Positions 9,065 through 17,847 of a stretch of DNA of 64,000 nucleotides are shown piece after piece (position 1 is the first letter of the stretch; the number at the start of each line of letters is the position of its first letter). The notes beneath the pieces are model-generated. The model was not told the DNA's origin. It searched no databases and saw only the letters and a list, made by a program, of their open reading frames with translations. Source of the DNA: Kapaibacterium sp044224925 (lineage in GTDB: Bacteria; Bacteroidota; Ignavibacteria; Kapaibacteriales; Kapaibacteriaceae); the NCBI GenBank assembly GCA_044224925.1, contig JBGAJM010000007.1, forward strand, positions 34,767 to 98,766, given 5' to 3'. A program made the position numbers and the translations under genes.

Positions 9065-10749
9065 TGCGACCCATCCTTCTCTTGCTTGTCTGCGTCGTAT
9101 CGATGCATGCACAACAACTCCGTCATGCCGAAATGCTCGGCAGACCTACCGATCGCAGCATCACGGTGCAGCTCTTCTTCGACGAGGCGGCCGAGGTTCA
9201 AGTGGGCGTTGGCACAACGCGTGGCGACTACGCGCGCATCACGTCGTGGCAGCGCTTCGAGGCAGGTCAGCCCGCAGAGATCGTGCTCGACGGACTCGAA
9301 CCCAACACCCAGTACTACTACAGCGTCTTCACGCGACGTCCTGGTGACGTGGACATCACGATCCGACCCGACTATGCCTTCCATACACAGCGCACACCTG
9401 GCAGTACGTTCTCGTTTGTCGTCCAGGCAGATCCGCACATGGATGAGCAGACCGACACGGCCATCTACCGTCGCTGTCTGCTCAATCAACTCGAAGATGC
9501 GCCCGACTTCATGATCGACCTTGGTGACTTCCTGATGTCCGACAAACTCAAGAACGCATCGGGCAAGATCACGCACGACACCGTCACCGCACGTTGCCAT
9601 CTCCTGCGCTCCTACTATGAAACATCGGCCCACTCCGTTCCCCTCTTCATCGCTCTTGGAAATCATGAAGGGGAGGCGGGATGGCAGCGAGGCGCGACGG
9701 CAGAGAATCTTGCCGTGTGGGGCACGAACGACCGGAAGACCTACTTCCTGAATCCGTCACCCGATGCGTTCTATACGGGCGACACGACTCAGCATCCGTA
9801 TGTGGGACTTCGCGAGAACTACTATGCATGGCAATGGGGCGATGCTCAGTTCATCGTGCTGGATCCCTACTGGTACACCGCTCCAAAGCCCGACTCACTG
9901 CACGGATGGCGATGGACCCTTGGTGCAACGCAGTACGAATGGTTGCGCAAGACGCTTGAGAGCAGCACATCGAAGTTCACGTTCGTCTTCGCGCATCAAC
10001 TCATTGGAGGCGATCCCGACGGTCGTGGTGGTGTGGAGTTCGCCGATCTCTATGAGTGGGGCGGCAAGGATCTTGATGGCACCAACAGCTTTGCGAAGAA
10101 TCGACCGGGATGGTACAAGCCCATTAAGGATCTGCTGACGGAGCATCGCGTGAACATCTTCTTTCACGGACACGATCACTTCTTTGGGAAGCAGGAGAAG
10201 GACTGTCTGATCTATCAAGAGACGCCGCAGCCAAGTCATCCCAACTTCTCCAACGCCGGACAGGCCGATGACTATGGCTACATCTCCGGTCAGATCCTCC
10301 CCAACTCCGGTCACCTCCGCGTGACCGTCGCGCCCGAAGGTGTCCGTGTGGAATATGTGCGCGCCTACAAGGCCGCGAACGAGACGGCAACACGTCACAA
10401 CAAGGATGTGAGCGCCACTTACTTCATCGGCACCACGAACTGCTACGACTCGATCACAACGAGTGTGCCCGTCTTGTGGAACAGCAACTATGCCGACGAA
10501 CTTGTCTACCCCAATCCAACAGAACGTGCCATCACGATCAGCTTCAACGTCACCACGGCGAACACCACGACCCTGGCCATCTTCGACGCGGCCGGCAACC
10601 TCGTCCGCACCGTACTCAACGAACAACCGGTTGCGCCGGGCGCATACCACGTCGTCTGGGATGGCACGGACGCTCGCGGTCTACCCGTTAGCGCCGGGAC
10701 GTATTACTATAGGGTGGAGGGGAAGGGAGGGATGGTGGTGGTGAAGTGA
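9061..10749 (+). CDS. Second secreted metallophosphoesterase, paralog of the preceding gene
   Basis: 562 residues. The ATG at 9061 overlaps the stop of the upstream gene (ATGA), which fixes the start better than the upstream in-frame codons. It has the same architecture as its neighbour: signal peptide ending at HAQ, fibronectin-like domain, then DxH (ADPH), DLGD, GNHE, FAHQ and GHDH metal ligands. The C-terminal ~80 residues (LVYPNPTERA to GTYYYRV) are a FlgD-like or type A sorting domain. A tandem duplication followed by divergence is likely. Its stop codon TGA is part of the following GTGACGA array. Confidence 0.87.
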   Translation: MMRPILLLLVCVVSMHAQQLRHAEMLGRPTDRSITVQLFFDEAAEVQVGVGTTRGDYARITSWQRFEAGQPAEIVLDGLEPNTQYYYSVFTRRPGDVDITIRPDYAFHTQRTPGSTFSFVVQADPHMDEQTDTAIYRRCLLNQLEDAPDFMIDLGDFLMSDKLKNASGKITHDTVTARCHLLRSYYETSAHSVPLFIALGNHEGEAGWQRGATAENLAVWGTNDRKTYFLNPSPDAFYTGDTTQHPYVGLRENYYAWQWGDAQFIVLDPYWYTAPKPDSLHGWRWTLGATQYEWLRKTLESSTSKFTFVFAHQLIGGDPDGRGGVEFADLYEWGGKDLDGTNSFAKNRPGWYKPIKDLLTEHRVNIFFHGHDHFFGKQEKDCLIYQETPQPSHPNFSNAGQADDYGYISGQILPNSGHLRVTVAPEGVRVEYVRAYKAANETATRHNKDVSATYFIGTTNCYDSITTSVPVLWNSNYADELVYPNPTERAITISFNVTTANTTTLAIFDAAGNLVRTVLNEQPVAPGAYHVVWDGTDARGLPVSAGTYYYRVEGKGGMVVVK

Positions 10750-10852
10750 CGAGTGACAAGTGACGAGTGACAAGTGACGAGTGACAAGTGGAGTGACGAG
10801 TGACAAGTGACGAGTGACAAGTGGAATTCTGTATTCTGTATTATGTATTGAG
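10746..10852. repeat. Composite repeat element, heptamer array plus ATTCTGTATT units
   Basis: About ten GTGACGA/GTGACAA heptamers (10746-10822), starting within the stop codon of the upstream gene, are followed by ATTCTGTATT-type units (10823-10852). Read on the minus strand, the order is AATACAGAAT units and then CACTTGTCAC units, the same order as in the C-terminal linkers of the cyclase genes. Confidence 0.9.
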
Positions 10853-10860
10853 AAGGTGGA

Positions 10861-11052
10861 TTACTCTTCCGATTTGATCTTCAATCCCTCTGCTTGCTTC
10901 ATCAGCTCGGACAGTGTTGCCGCGGCGATGGAGCGTTTTTGTTCGGGGGTGATGTCGGCGACCTTGTGGTGAGTGGGTCGCGGTTGATCCGTTGCGGATG
11001 GGGTGGACTCTTCGGGCGAGGTGCTGTTGGCGGGCGACTCTTGCGTTGACAT
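10861..11052 (-). CDS. Small acidic, probably disordered protein
   Basis: 63 residues from the ATG at 11052 (MSTQESPANST); alternative starts lie at 11058 and 11079. The first half is rich in Ser, Pro, Thr and Glu. The second half (ITPEQKRSIA to LKIKSEE) is amphipathic and could form one helix. No family recognised. It lies between a composite repeat and a divergent secreted-protein gene. Confidence 0.4.
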   Translation of the reverse strand: MSTQESPANSTSPEESTPSATDQPRPTHHKVADITPEQKRSIAAATLSELMKQAEGLKIKSEE

Positions 11053-11182
11053 GGCCATCTCCCAGAATGTGGTGCCCAAATCTAGAAAATTCCTTGATGT
11101 GCGCGCTGAGTGTAACCTTTCCCTCAGATCGCCGTGTCACCTGCGTCGACAGTTGCCGGTTCATCATCCTCATGAGGGAGTT

Positions 11183-12088
11183 ATGCTACGATCACTCGTC
11201 GTTGCGGCATTGTGCTGCCTTGCCGCCCTGCCATCCGTTGCCGACCAGGCACCCTATCGGATCCAACAACAGATCACAACACAGCCATGGGAGCCGCTGG
11301 ACGGTACTCCGGTGACCGTGGAGTGGCGCAAAGGGACGATGGTGCCGATCCAGGCGCCGCCGATCGCGATGCGGTTGTTCGGTCACACGTTCGAATCCAC
11401 CGACACCGTTGAACTCTACCTCCAGGGCAACGGAACGTTCGAAGTGTTCACGCCCAAACTCTTGATGCTGGCCGATGGATTGTTCACCGAGCTCGACTCG
11501 GTCACGCCGGGCGCACAGATCCAGATGAAGACCGTGATCGCAAAGACGGGATCGATGCTGCGACTGCGCTACGACTCGGTGTCGATCGCGAACCTGAATG
11601 CCCCGAACTTCGTGTCGTTTGAGATCCAGTACCGCTACGACACAGGCGAGATCGTCTTCCTTTTCGGTCCGAGCTCGGAGAACACACGCTCGATCACAGC
11701 AAAGCTTGCCCAACCATTCGTGGGCATCTCACTGCAAGAAGCAGACTTTTCGAAGATGTATGGCAAGGTGTGGCTGTCGGAAGATCCGAACGCACCAACG
11801 ATCGACTCGTCCAACACGATCGCCTTCCCGCGCCTTGCCGGTGTGCCTGCACCCGGCACCATGATCACGTTCACGCCGGCCGTGGCAACGTCGGTGGAAG
11901 AGGCGAAAGGCGGCGAGGATGAGGACTGGCGCAGTACGTGCGTCGAGATCCACGATGTGCTTGGCAGACTCATCACAACGGCAACAACAACGCACGACGG
12001 AAATCTGCGACGCGAAGACGTCCCCAACGGTCCGCTGGTTGTGGTGAACTGCACGTCCAAAGCAACGCGACTGATGATGATCAACTAA
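11183..12088 (+). CDS. Secreted protein with degenerate type IX sorting domain, unknown function
   Basis: 301 residues. The ATG at 11183 is preceded by GAGG at about 5 bp and starts a clean signal peptide (MLRSLVVAALCCLAALPSVA). The central region is beta-rich with no motif I know. The C-terminus (CVEIHDVLGRLI, then GPLVVVNC) follows the pattern of a type A sorting domain in shortened form. Probably exported and either attached to the surface or released. It is convergent with the prohibitin-like gene, only 8 bp away. Confidence 0.6.
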   Translation: MLRSLVVAALCCLAALPSVADQAPYRIQQQITTQPWEPLDGTPVTVEWRKGTMVPIQAPPIAMRLFGHTFESTDTVELYLQGNGTFEVFTPKLLMLADGLFTELDSVTPGAQIQMKTVIAKTGSMLRLRYDSVSIANLNAPNFVSFEIQYRYDTGEIVFLFGPSSENTRSITAKLAQPFVGISLQEADFSKMYGKVWLSEDPNAPTIDSSNTIAFPRLAGVPAPGTMITFTPAVATSVEEAKGGEDEDWRSTCVEIHDVLGRLITTATTTHDGNLRREDVPNGPLVVVNCTSKATRLMMIN

Positions 12089-12096
12089 CGCAGCGA

Positions 12097-12951
12097 CTAT
12101 TGATTTCCGAGGATCAACGGCATGCCATCCTTGTTCCCGACCACGACCACCTTTGCATTGGGTGAGCGCGCGAGTTCAAGGGTGGCAGAGATGCCTTTCT
12201 CGCGGAGGATCATGTCGGTGAGCGAAGCGCTCAGAATGCGGTTCGCACGGGCCTTTCCTTCGGCGTCGATGAGTTGACGTTCTGCTTCCTTTTGGGCCTT
12301 GGAGAGTTTGAACTCATACTCGAGCGACTCTTGCTCTTGCTTGAGCTTGTTCTCGATGGCGGCCTTCAAGGTCTCGGGTAGTGTGATGTCGCGCACGAGC
12401 ACTTCGTTCAACTGCACGAACTGCTTGTCGAGGATCTTCTTCGTTTCGAGAAAGATCTCGTTCTGGATCACATCGCGCTTGGACGAGTAGATCTCTTCGG
12501 GTGTGTACCGACCGATCACGCTGCGCGTTGCGGAGCGCACGGCAGGCCGCACCACGCGATCGAGATACTCCGTGCCCTTCTCCTGATGCAGCTTGGGCAG
12601 TTTGCTGTACATCGGTTGGAACCAACCGGACACGTCGATGGAGATCTCCAATCCGTTCGACGACAGCACCGCCATCGTCTCCTTGGCCTCTTGCTGTCGC
12701 ACCTCATACACCACCATCTCGTTCCACGGCGCAATGATGTGGAAGCCCTCGCCATACGTGGTCTCCAGATCGATACCACCACCAAACGTCCTGAACAGCA
12801 CGCCGGCCTCGCCGCCGCTGATCGTGATGGACATGGACAGGATGACCACTAACAAGAAGATGCCGGCGAAGGCCAGGCCGATCCACCGAAGAATGTTCTT
12901 CGGACTCGATGGAGGATTGATGTTCATGTTGAAGGGACGTGATTCGGCCAT
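12097..12951 (-). CDS. Prohibitin-like SPFH/Band 7 membrane protein
   Basis: 284 residues. The start at 12951 is supported by GGAG about 6 bp upstream. One membrane helix lies at about residues 22-45 (IGLAFAGIFLLVVILS). It is followed by the SPFH domain (EAGVLFRTFGG, YGEGFHIIAPW, VRPAVRSATR, DITLP) and a charged coiled coil (residues ~195-245) of the prohibitin type. Members of this family assemble into large ring-like membrane complexes that organise lipids or proteases. Divergent from the HMA-AraC regulator, with 79 bp for both promoters. Confidence 0.9.
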   Translation of the reverse strand: MAESRPFNMNINPPSSPKNILRWIGLAFAGIFLLVVILSMSITISGGEAGVLFRTFGGGIDLETTYGEGFHIIAPWNEMVVYEVRQQEAKETMAVLSSNGLEISIDVSGWFQPMYSKLPKLHQEKGTEYLDRVVRPAVRSATRSVIGRYTPEEIYSSKRDVIQNEIFLETKKILDKQFVQLNEVLVRDITLPETLKAAIENKLKQEQESLEYEFKLSKAQKEAERQLIDAEGKARANRILSASLTDMILREKGISATLELARSPNAKVVVVGNKDGMPLILGNQ

Positions 12952-13030
12952 GATGATCTCCAGTTGTTGGTTCGACGACAAAAGTACATCTTCGCCGTAT
13001 CACGTCGTTCACATTTCAAAGCAGCCTCCG

Positions 13031-13603
13031 ATGATCTCCACACTTCGTATCAAGAACATGGTCTGTGCGCGCTGCAGGCGTGTGATCACGGAGGATCTCA
13101 CGTCGCTTGGTTTGCGCGTGATCGACGTGCAATTGGGAGAGGCCGTCGTGGAACACACCGAGCCCTTGCCCCTTGCCTCCATACAGACCGTTCTTCGACA
13201 GAATGGTTTCGACCTGGTGGAAGACAAGAACACGGCCTTGGTGGAACAAGTGAAGCAGGCCATCATCGATCTGATCCAGAACGGCGAGTGGAAGAACATG
13301 CCGTTGAAGATCTCGGATCATATCGAGAACATCACGAAGAAGGACTATCGCTACGTGAGCACGGTGTTCTCGCAAACAGCAGGGATCACCATCGAGAAGT
13401 TCGTGATCGCGCAGAAGATCGAGCGCGTGAAGGAGCTGTTGGTGTACGACGAGATGTCGCTTAGCGATATCGCCTTCGAGCTGGGCTATAGTAGTGTTGC
13501 CTATCTCTCGAATCAGTTCAAGCAGGAGACGTCACAAACACCGACGGCCTTCAAGCGCGATGCTGTGAATGCACGCAAAGGCGTGGAGAAGGTGGGTTCG
13601 TAA
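13031..13603 (+). CDS. Heavy-metal-binding HMA domain fused to AraC-type DNA-binding domain
   Basis: 190 residues from the ATG at 13031. The N-terminus is an HMA ferredoxin-like domain with the metal-binding MVCARC sequence (two Cys in CxxC, residues ~10-15). The C-terminal ~100 residues are an AraC-family helix-turn-helix (EKFVIAQKIERVKELL, then SLSDIAFELGYSSVAYLSNQFK). Such HMA-AraC proteins are known in the Bacteroidetes group beside copper ATPases. Probably senses Cu(I) or a similar soft metal through CxxC and controls the ATPase gene that begins 97 bp downstream. That ATPase lacks an HMA domain of its own. Confidence 0.85.
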   Translation: MISTLRIKNMVCARCRRVITEDLTSLGLRVIDVQLGEAVVEHTEPLPLASIQTVLRQNGFDLVEDKNTALVEQVKQAIIDLIQNGEWKNMPLKISDHIENITKKDYRYVSTVFSQTAGITIEKFVIAQKIERVKELLVYDEMSLSDIAFELGYSSVAYLSNQFKQETSQTPTAFKRDAVNARKGVEKVGS

Positions 13604-13700
13604 CCGAACCTGAAGATCTTACAACGATCACGTCGTGAACTGTAACATCCTGCCCTAGAGCCGTCCGTAGGTTGCATTCGTTCAATAACGGAGCAATCAC

Positions 13701-15677
13701 ATGACAACGCGGTTCTGGATCATCCTTCCCTTCGCCATCATCACGATGCTGCTCGGCATGTCGATGCTGGTGCCGTCGATGCACGACGTGGTGAGCGAAG
13801 AAACGCTCAACTGGCTGCAACTACTGTTCACCCTTCCGGTGATGTGGTATGGCGGCAAGGACTACATCGTGTCGGCCTGGCATGCGGCCCTGCATCACAC
13901 GGCCACGATGGACACCCTCATCGCCGTTGGCACCACGACGGCCTTTCTCTATAGCGTTGCCGGCACGGTCGTCCCCGACCTCTTCCATGCGGCCGGCCAA
14001 CATCCGCACGTGTACTTCGATACCACCGTCACCGTGATCGCCCTCGTCATGCTCGGCGCCATGCTTGAAGAGCGCGCCAAGCAAAAGACGTCGACGGCCA
14101 TGCACCGACTTCTGCAACTGCAGCCAACGACAGCGCGCGTGGTGCGGGATGGACGTGAGGTCGACATGGCAACGGACGCCCTTGTGGTGGGCGACGTGAT
14201 CATCATCCGTCCCGGCGAGCGCATTCCGATCGATGCACGCATCATTGATGGCAGTACGTCCGTCGACGAATCGATGATCACCGGCGAAAGCATGCCGGTG
14301 GAACGACGTGTGGGCGACCTGATCACGGGCGGCACCGTCAACCGTCGCGGTGTTCCCACGGCCGTGGTCGAGCGCACCGGTGCGAACACCACACTGCATC
14401 AGATCATGCGCATGGTCGAGGCCGCGCAAGGAAGCAAGGCTCCGATCCAACGCATGGCCGACACGATCAGTTCGTGGTTCGTGCCCGCGGTGATGATGAT
14501 CGCCGTAGCAACCTTCGTGGTGTGGTTCGACGTGTTGCCGGTCGAGACGCGCACAGCACAGGCACTCGTCAACCTTGTCTCGGTGCTCATCATCGCCTGT
14601 CCTTGTGCCTTGGGCCTTGCCACCCCAACCGCCATCATGGTGGGTACGGGGAAAGGAACAGAGTCGGGATTGATCATCCGCAACGCCGAAGCATTGGAGA
14701 CCGCGCATCGCGTGACGACGGTCGTTGTTGACAAGACAGGAACGATCACGGTGGGTGCGCCATCGGTCACAGACCGGATGATCGATCCAACCATCGACGT
14801 CGACGACCTGTATTCGGCCATTCACTCCATCGAATCGAAGAGCGAGCATCCGTTGGCTGACGCCATTGCCACGTTCACGGCCGGACATGGAGAGATGCTG
14901 CGCACGGTGAGCGACATCGAGATCGAGCCCGGAAGGGGCCTCACGGCTCGCGTTGATGGATCGATCTATCGGATCGGCAATCTCGCGCATCTGCAAGCGC
15001 ATGCGATAGCGATGATGCCGTCACTGCACGACACCATCGCACAATGGGAACGTTCAGGTCGCACGGTCGTCCACATTGCACGCGACGAACGGCATGTGGG
15101 CAGCATGGCCATCACCGATACTGTCCGTCCGACATCTGCCGAGGCCATTGCATCGATGCAGCGCATGGGTCTGCGCGTGGTCTTGCTCACCGGAGACACG
15201 CTCCCAACAGCGCAGGCCATTGCAGCACAGGTCGGCATCACGGAAGTGCATGCCCATGTGATGCCGGATGAGAAGGTGCACGTGATCGAACAACTTCAAT
15301 CGGCAGGAGAACGCGTGGCCATGGTAGGCGACGGCATCAACGATGCACCGGCACTGGCCACGGCCGATGTGGGCATTGCCATTGGGTCCGGAACGGACGT
15401 GGCCATGGAAGCTGCCGACATCACGCTCATGAACAGTGACCTGCGCAATGTGCCCCATGCCTTGCAGCTCTCGCGAGCCACGATGCGCAACATCAAGCAG
15501 AACCTCTTCTTCGCCTTCGTCTACAACGTGCTCGGGATCCCGCTTGCGGCGGGAGTGCTCGTCACGTCCCTTGGATGGTCGCTCGATCCCATGATCGCCG
15601 CCGCCGCCATGGCGCTCAGTTCCGTGAGCGTCCTCACCAACGCCCTTCGTCTTCGTTCATTTTCATTTCAAGGATAA
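13701..15677 (+). CDS. copA: Copper(I)-exporting P1B-type ATPase
   Basis: 658 residues. An SD (GGAG, 13690-13693) precedes the ATG. It has the standard P-type order: TGES actuator motif, membrane CPC (residues 300-302), DKTGT with phosphorylated Asp344, SEHP in the nucleotide-binding domain and GDGINDAPAL. The YN in membrane helix 7 and MxxSS in helix 8 match the Cu(I) subgroup P1B-1 rather than Zn/Cd pumps. There is no N-terminal HMA metal-binding domain, so this is a short form. It pumps Cu(I) out of the cytoplasm. The next gene starts 4 bp after its stop, so cotranscription with the cupredoxin is likely. Confidence 0.93.
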   Translation: MTTRFWIILPFAIITMLLGMSMLVPSMHDVVSEETLNWLQLLFTLPVMWYGGKDYIVSAWHAALHHTATMDTLIAVGTTTAFLYSVAGTVVPDLFHAAGQHPHVYFDTTVTVIALVMLGAMLEERAKQKTSTAMHRLLQLQPTTARVVRDGREVDMATDALVVGDVIIIRPGERIPIDARIIDGSTSVDESMITGESMPVERRVGDLITGGTVNRRGVPTAVVERTGANTTLHQIMRMVEAAQGSKAPIQRMADTISSWFVPAVMMIAVATFVVWFDVLPVETRTAQALVNLVSVLIIACPCALGLATPTAIMVGTGKGTESGLIIRNAEALETAHRVTTVVVDKTGTITVGAPSVTDRMIDPTIDVDDLYSAIHSIESKSEHPLADAIATFTAGHGEMLRTVSDIEIEPGRGLTARVDGSIYRIGNLAHLQAHAIAMMPSLHDTIAQWERSGRTVVHIARDERHVGSMAITDTVRPTSAEAIASMQRMGLRVVLLTGDTLPTAQAIAAQVGITEVHAHVMPDEKVHVIEQLQSAGERVAMVGDGINDAPALATADVGIAIGSGTDVAMEAADITLMNSDLRNVPHALQLSRATMRNIKQNLFFAFVYNVLGIPLAAGVLVTSLGWSLDPMIAAAAMALSSVSVLTNALRLRSFSFQG

Positions 15678-15681
15678 CCTC

Positions 15682-16059
15682 ATGGATACCACGCAATGGT
15701 TTGTCACCGGAGTCGGTTTCGCACTCATCGTGCTCATCGCACTCTTCTTCTTCACTTCTACGAAAGGAGCCGCCATGTCGGCCACAACATCCAACGGCGT
15801 TCAAGAGCAACGCATCATCGTCAAGGGCGGCTATAGCCCAAGCACCATTCATGTTGTCGCAGGAACCCCTGTGCATCTCGTCTTCGACCGTCAGGAACAC
15901 AGCGCCTGCAGCGAAGAACTCGTCATCCCCACCTTCGGCGTCCGCCGCAAGCTCCCCGCCCACCAGCAAACGTCCGTCGACTTCACCCCCACGAAACCCG
16001 GCACGTTCGAGTTCGCATGTGGGATGAATATGCTGAAAGGAAAAATCGTGGTTGAGTGA
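15682..16059 (+). CDS. Membrane-anchored cupredoxin-like protein
   Basis: 125 residues. An N-terminal helix (about 8-26) anchors it facing the periplasm, followed by a cupredoxin_1-type domain. Potential copper ligands are a histidine and cysteine in EHSACSEE and the cysteine and methionines in FACGMNMLKG, the usual C-terminal loop of these domains. AAGGA lies ~9 bp before the ATG. Together with the ATPase directly upstream, it probably accepts or buffers periplasmic copper. The stop codon TGA belongs to a GTGACGA heptamer array. Confidence 0.8.
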   Translation: MDTTQWFVTGVGFALIVLIALFFFTSTKGAAMSATTSNGVQEQRIIVKGGYSPSTIHVVAGTPVHLVFDRQEHSACSEELVIPTFGVRRKLPAHQQTSVDFTPTKPGTFEFACGMNMLKGKIVVE

Positions 16060-16221
16060 CGAGTGACAAGTGACAAGTGACAAGTAATGTCACATGTCTC
16101 TCAACCCGTAACTCGTCACTTGAAACTCGTAACTCTACTCGTCACTCGTCACTTGTCACTCGTAACTCCACTCGTCACTCGTCACTCTACTCGTCACTCG
16201 TCACTTGTCACTCGTAACTCA
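16054..16221. repeat. Inverted pair of heptamer arrays
   Basis: 16054-16085 reads GTGACGA/GTGACAA (stop orientation, beginning in the stop codon of the cupredoxin gene). From about 16102 to 16220 the complement CTCGTCAC/CTTGTCAC/CTCGTAAC is repeated more than ten times, directly up to the start codon region of the next gene. The two arms could pair into a long hairpin in RNA. The second arm is open in all frames, which creates an artificial N-terminal extension of the next gene. Confidence 0.9.
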
Positions 16222-16224
16222 ATC

Positions 16225-17481
16225 ATGAAGCTCCTCCTCTTTCTCCTCGCCTCCTTCCCTCTCCTTGCTCAGTCCCCAATGATGGACATGATGAGCAATG
16301 CGTATTCACGTTCGTTACCGATGACCCGGAATGGGTCCGGAACGAGTTGGCAGCCGGATGCATCGCCGATGTATGCGGTGATGGACCACGATGTGCTTGG
16401 TTGGCAGCTGATGCTGCATGGATCGGTGATCGTTCGCTCGACGTGGACGAACATCAACAACAACGATCGTCGCGGTGATCACGCGGTGGATGTGCCGAAC
16501 TATCTGATGGCCATGGCGCAGCGGCCGATCGGTGAGAATGGACTGCTCAGCGTGCAGGCCATGATGTCGTTCGACATTGCGACGATCCCGGGATCCGGTT
16601 ATCCGCTGCTGTTCCAGACGGGTGAGTCGTGGAATGGCGAACCGCTCGTGGACCATCAGCATCCGCACGATCTCTTTGCGTCGTTGGCTGTCGCCTACAC
16701 ACAACGTTTCTCGGATGATGTTGATGTAACGGGATACCTTGGGTATCCGGGCGAGCCGGCGCTTGGACCGACGGCCTTCATGCATCGCGCGTCGAGCATT
16801 GCCAATCCCGATGCACCGCTCGGTCATCACTGGCTTGATGCAACACACATCACCTTCGGCGTTGGTACGCTTGGCGTTCGCGTTGGAGAGTTCCGCGCCG
16901 AAGGATCGATCTTCACGGGCAAGGAGCCCGACGAGAATCGAACGAACTTCGACAAGCCGCTCTTCGACTCGTATTCATGGCGATTGTCGTGGGCACCAAG
17001 TCAGTACATCACGTCGCAGGTCTCGCAAGGCTACATCACCGCGCCCGAAGGTTCATCCAACGTCACGCGCACCACGGCATCGGTGCAGTATGCTCGTGGT
17101 GATGAGGCGGCATGGTGGACAGGGACCGTGGCGCTTGGACATAACAACGCCGGTCATGGTCATCAGGAATGGGCCGTTCTCGCCGAGGCCGCCGTCGACA
17201 TGAATGGATCGATCCCCTACTTGCGTGCAGAGTGGGTACAGAAGTCCCTCGAGGAACTCGGCGTTGAACAACCGGGCGCCCACGGCACCATGGAAGACAT
17301 TGGCGCCCTCACGCTCGGCTTCTCACAACGCCTCACGACGATTGCCCTTATCGACCTCTCCATCGGTGGACAGGTCACGGCAAACCTCGTCCCCTCGAAC
17401 CTCACACCGTACTATGGCTCCCTGCCCATCTCGGCACAGGTGTATGTGCGCTTCACGCCGAAGATGTTCGGAATGATGTGA
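16225..17481 (+). CDS. Outer-membrane beta-barrel protein associated with copper loci
   Basis: 418 residues from the ATG at 16225, which begins a signal peptide (MKLLLFLLASFPLLAQ). An in-frame ATG at 16087 would add 46 residues made entirely of translated heptamer repeat and is rejected. The protein is Met- and His-rich near the N-terminus, with conserved blocks I recognise from a family often found in copper-resistance clusters (DHQHPHDLF, GEPALGPTAFMHR, HHWLDATHITFG, GKEPDENR). It is predicted to be an outer-membrane barrel. Its biochemical role is unknown to me; position after the ATPase and cupredoxin suggests a part in copper efflux or tolerance. Confidence 0.75.
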   Translation: MKLLLFLLASFPLLAQSPMMDMMSNAYSRSLPMTRNGSGTSWQPDASPMYAVMDHDVLGWQLMLHGSVIVRSTWTNINNNDRRGDHAVDVPNYLMAMAQRPIGENGLLSVQAMMSFDIATIPGSGYPLLFQTGESWNGEPLVDHQHPHDLFASLAVAYTQRFSDDVDVTGYLGYPGEPALGPTAFMHRASSIANPDAPLGHHWLDATHITFGVGTLGVRVGEFRAEGSIFTGKEPDENRTNFDKPLFDSYSWRLSWAPSQYITSQVSQGYITAPEGSSNVTRTTASVQYARGDEAAWWTGTVALGHNNAGHGHQEWAVLAEAAVDMNGSIPYLRAEWVQKSLEELGVEQPGAHGTMEDIGALTLGFSQRLTTIALIDLSIGGQVTANLVPSNLTPYYGSLPISAQVYVRFTPKMFGMM

Positions 17482-17495
17482 GGGGATGGAGAAGA

Positions 17496-17593
17496 GGAAT
17501 ACAGGATCAAGAATACAGAATCCAATCAAGGGATCAAGGAATCAAGGATCCCACGAAGTGCAACTCGTCACCTGTCACTCGTCACTTGTCACT
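17496..17593. repeat. Composite repeat element, complete order
   Basis: On the plus strand: AATACAGGATCAAGAATACAG-like units, ATCAAGGAATCAAGGATC, one CCCACGAAGTG, then CTCGTCAC/CTTGTCAC heptamers. This is the same order and nearly the same sequence as the C-terminal linker of the cyclase genes ending at 38534 and 41904, but here between two unrelated genes. The heptamer end abuts the stop codon of the small minus-strand gene at 17594. Confidence 0.88.
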
Positions 17594-17749
17594 TCACAGA
17601 ACTCTTCTTCCCTGTATCACTCTCAAGATCACGGCGATCAAGGCAATGATGAGCAGGATGTGGATGATGCCGCCAATATGATAGCCGAGGAAGCCAATGG
17701 CCCAAAGGATCAGAAGGATGACGGCGACGATGTACAGTAGACCACTCAT
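17594..17749 (-). CDS. Small membrane protein, lmo0937 family
   Basis: 51 residues, read from the ATG at 17749: MSGLLYIVAVILLILWAIG, then a short HIGG turn and a second helix (HILLIIALIAVILRV) ending in basic QGRRVL. The double-helix layout and the LLILW/GYHIGG/IHILL pattern fit the lmo0937 family of tiny stress-associated membrane proteins. Function is unknown beyond association with envelope stress. On the minus strand the TGA stop is directly followed by AGTGACAAGTGACGAG, that is, a heptamer array in stop orientation. Confidence 0.8.
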   Translation of the reverse strand: MSGLLYIVAVILLILWAIGFLGYHIGGIIHILLIIALIAVILRVIQGRRVL

Positions 17750-17847
17750 GGTTGCTCGCTTGCAGAGGTGTGTTGGAAGTGTCAGAGGCGCGAGCTAGAC
17801 GCGGAGTGTTGACGGATAGTTCCGTGCGTGCGATGAAGCGCTATGCG

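Noticed and set aside
16087..16224. N-terminal extension of the outer-membrane barrel from an ATG at 16087
   Set aside because: The 46 extra residues are pure translated heptamer repeat (VTRHLSL type) and would place the signal peptide internally.
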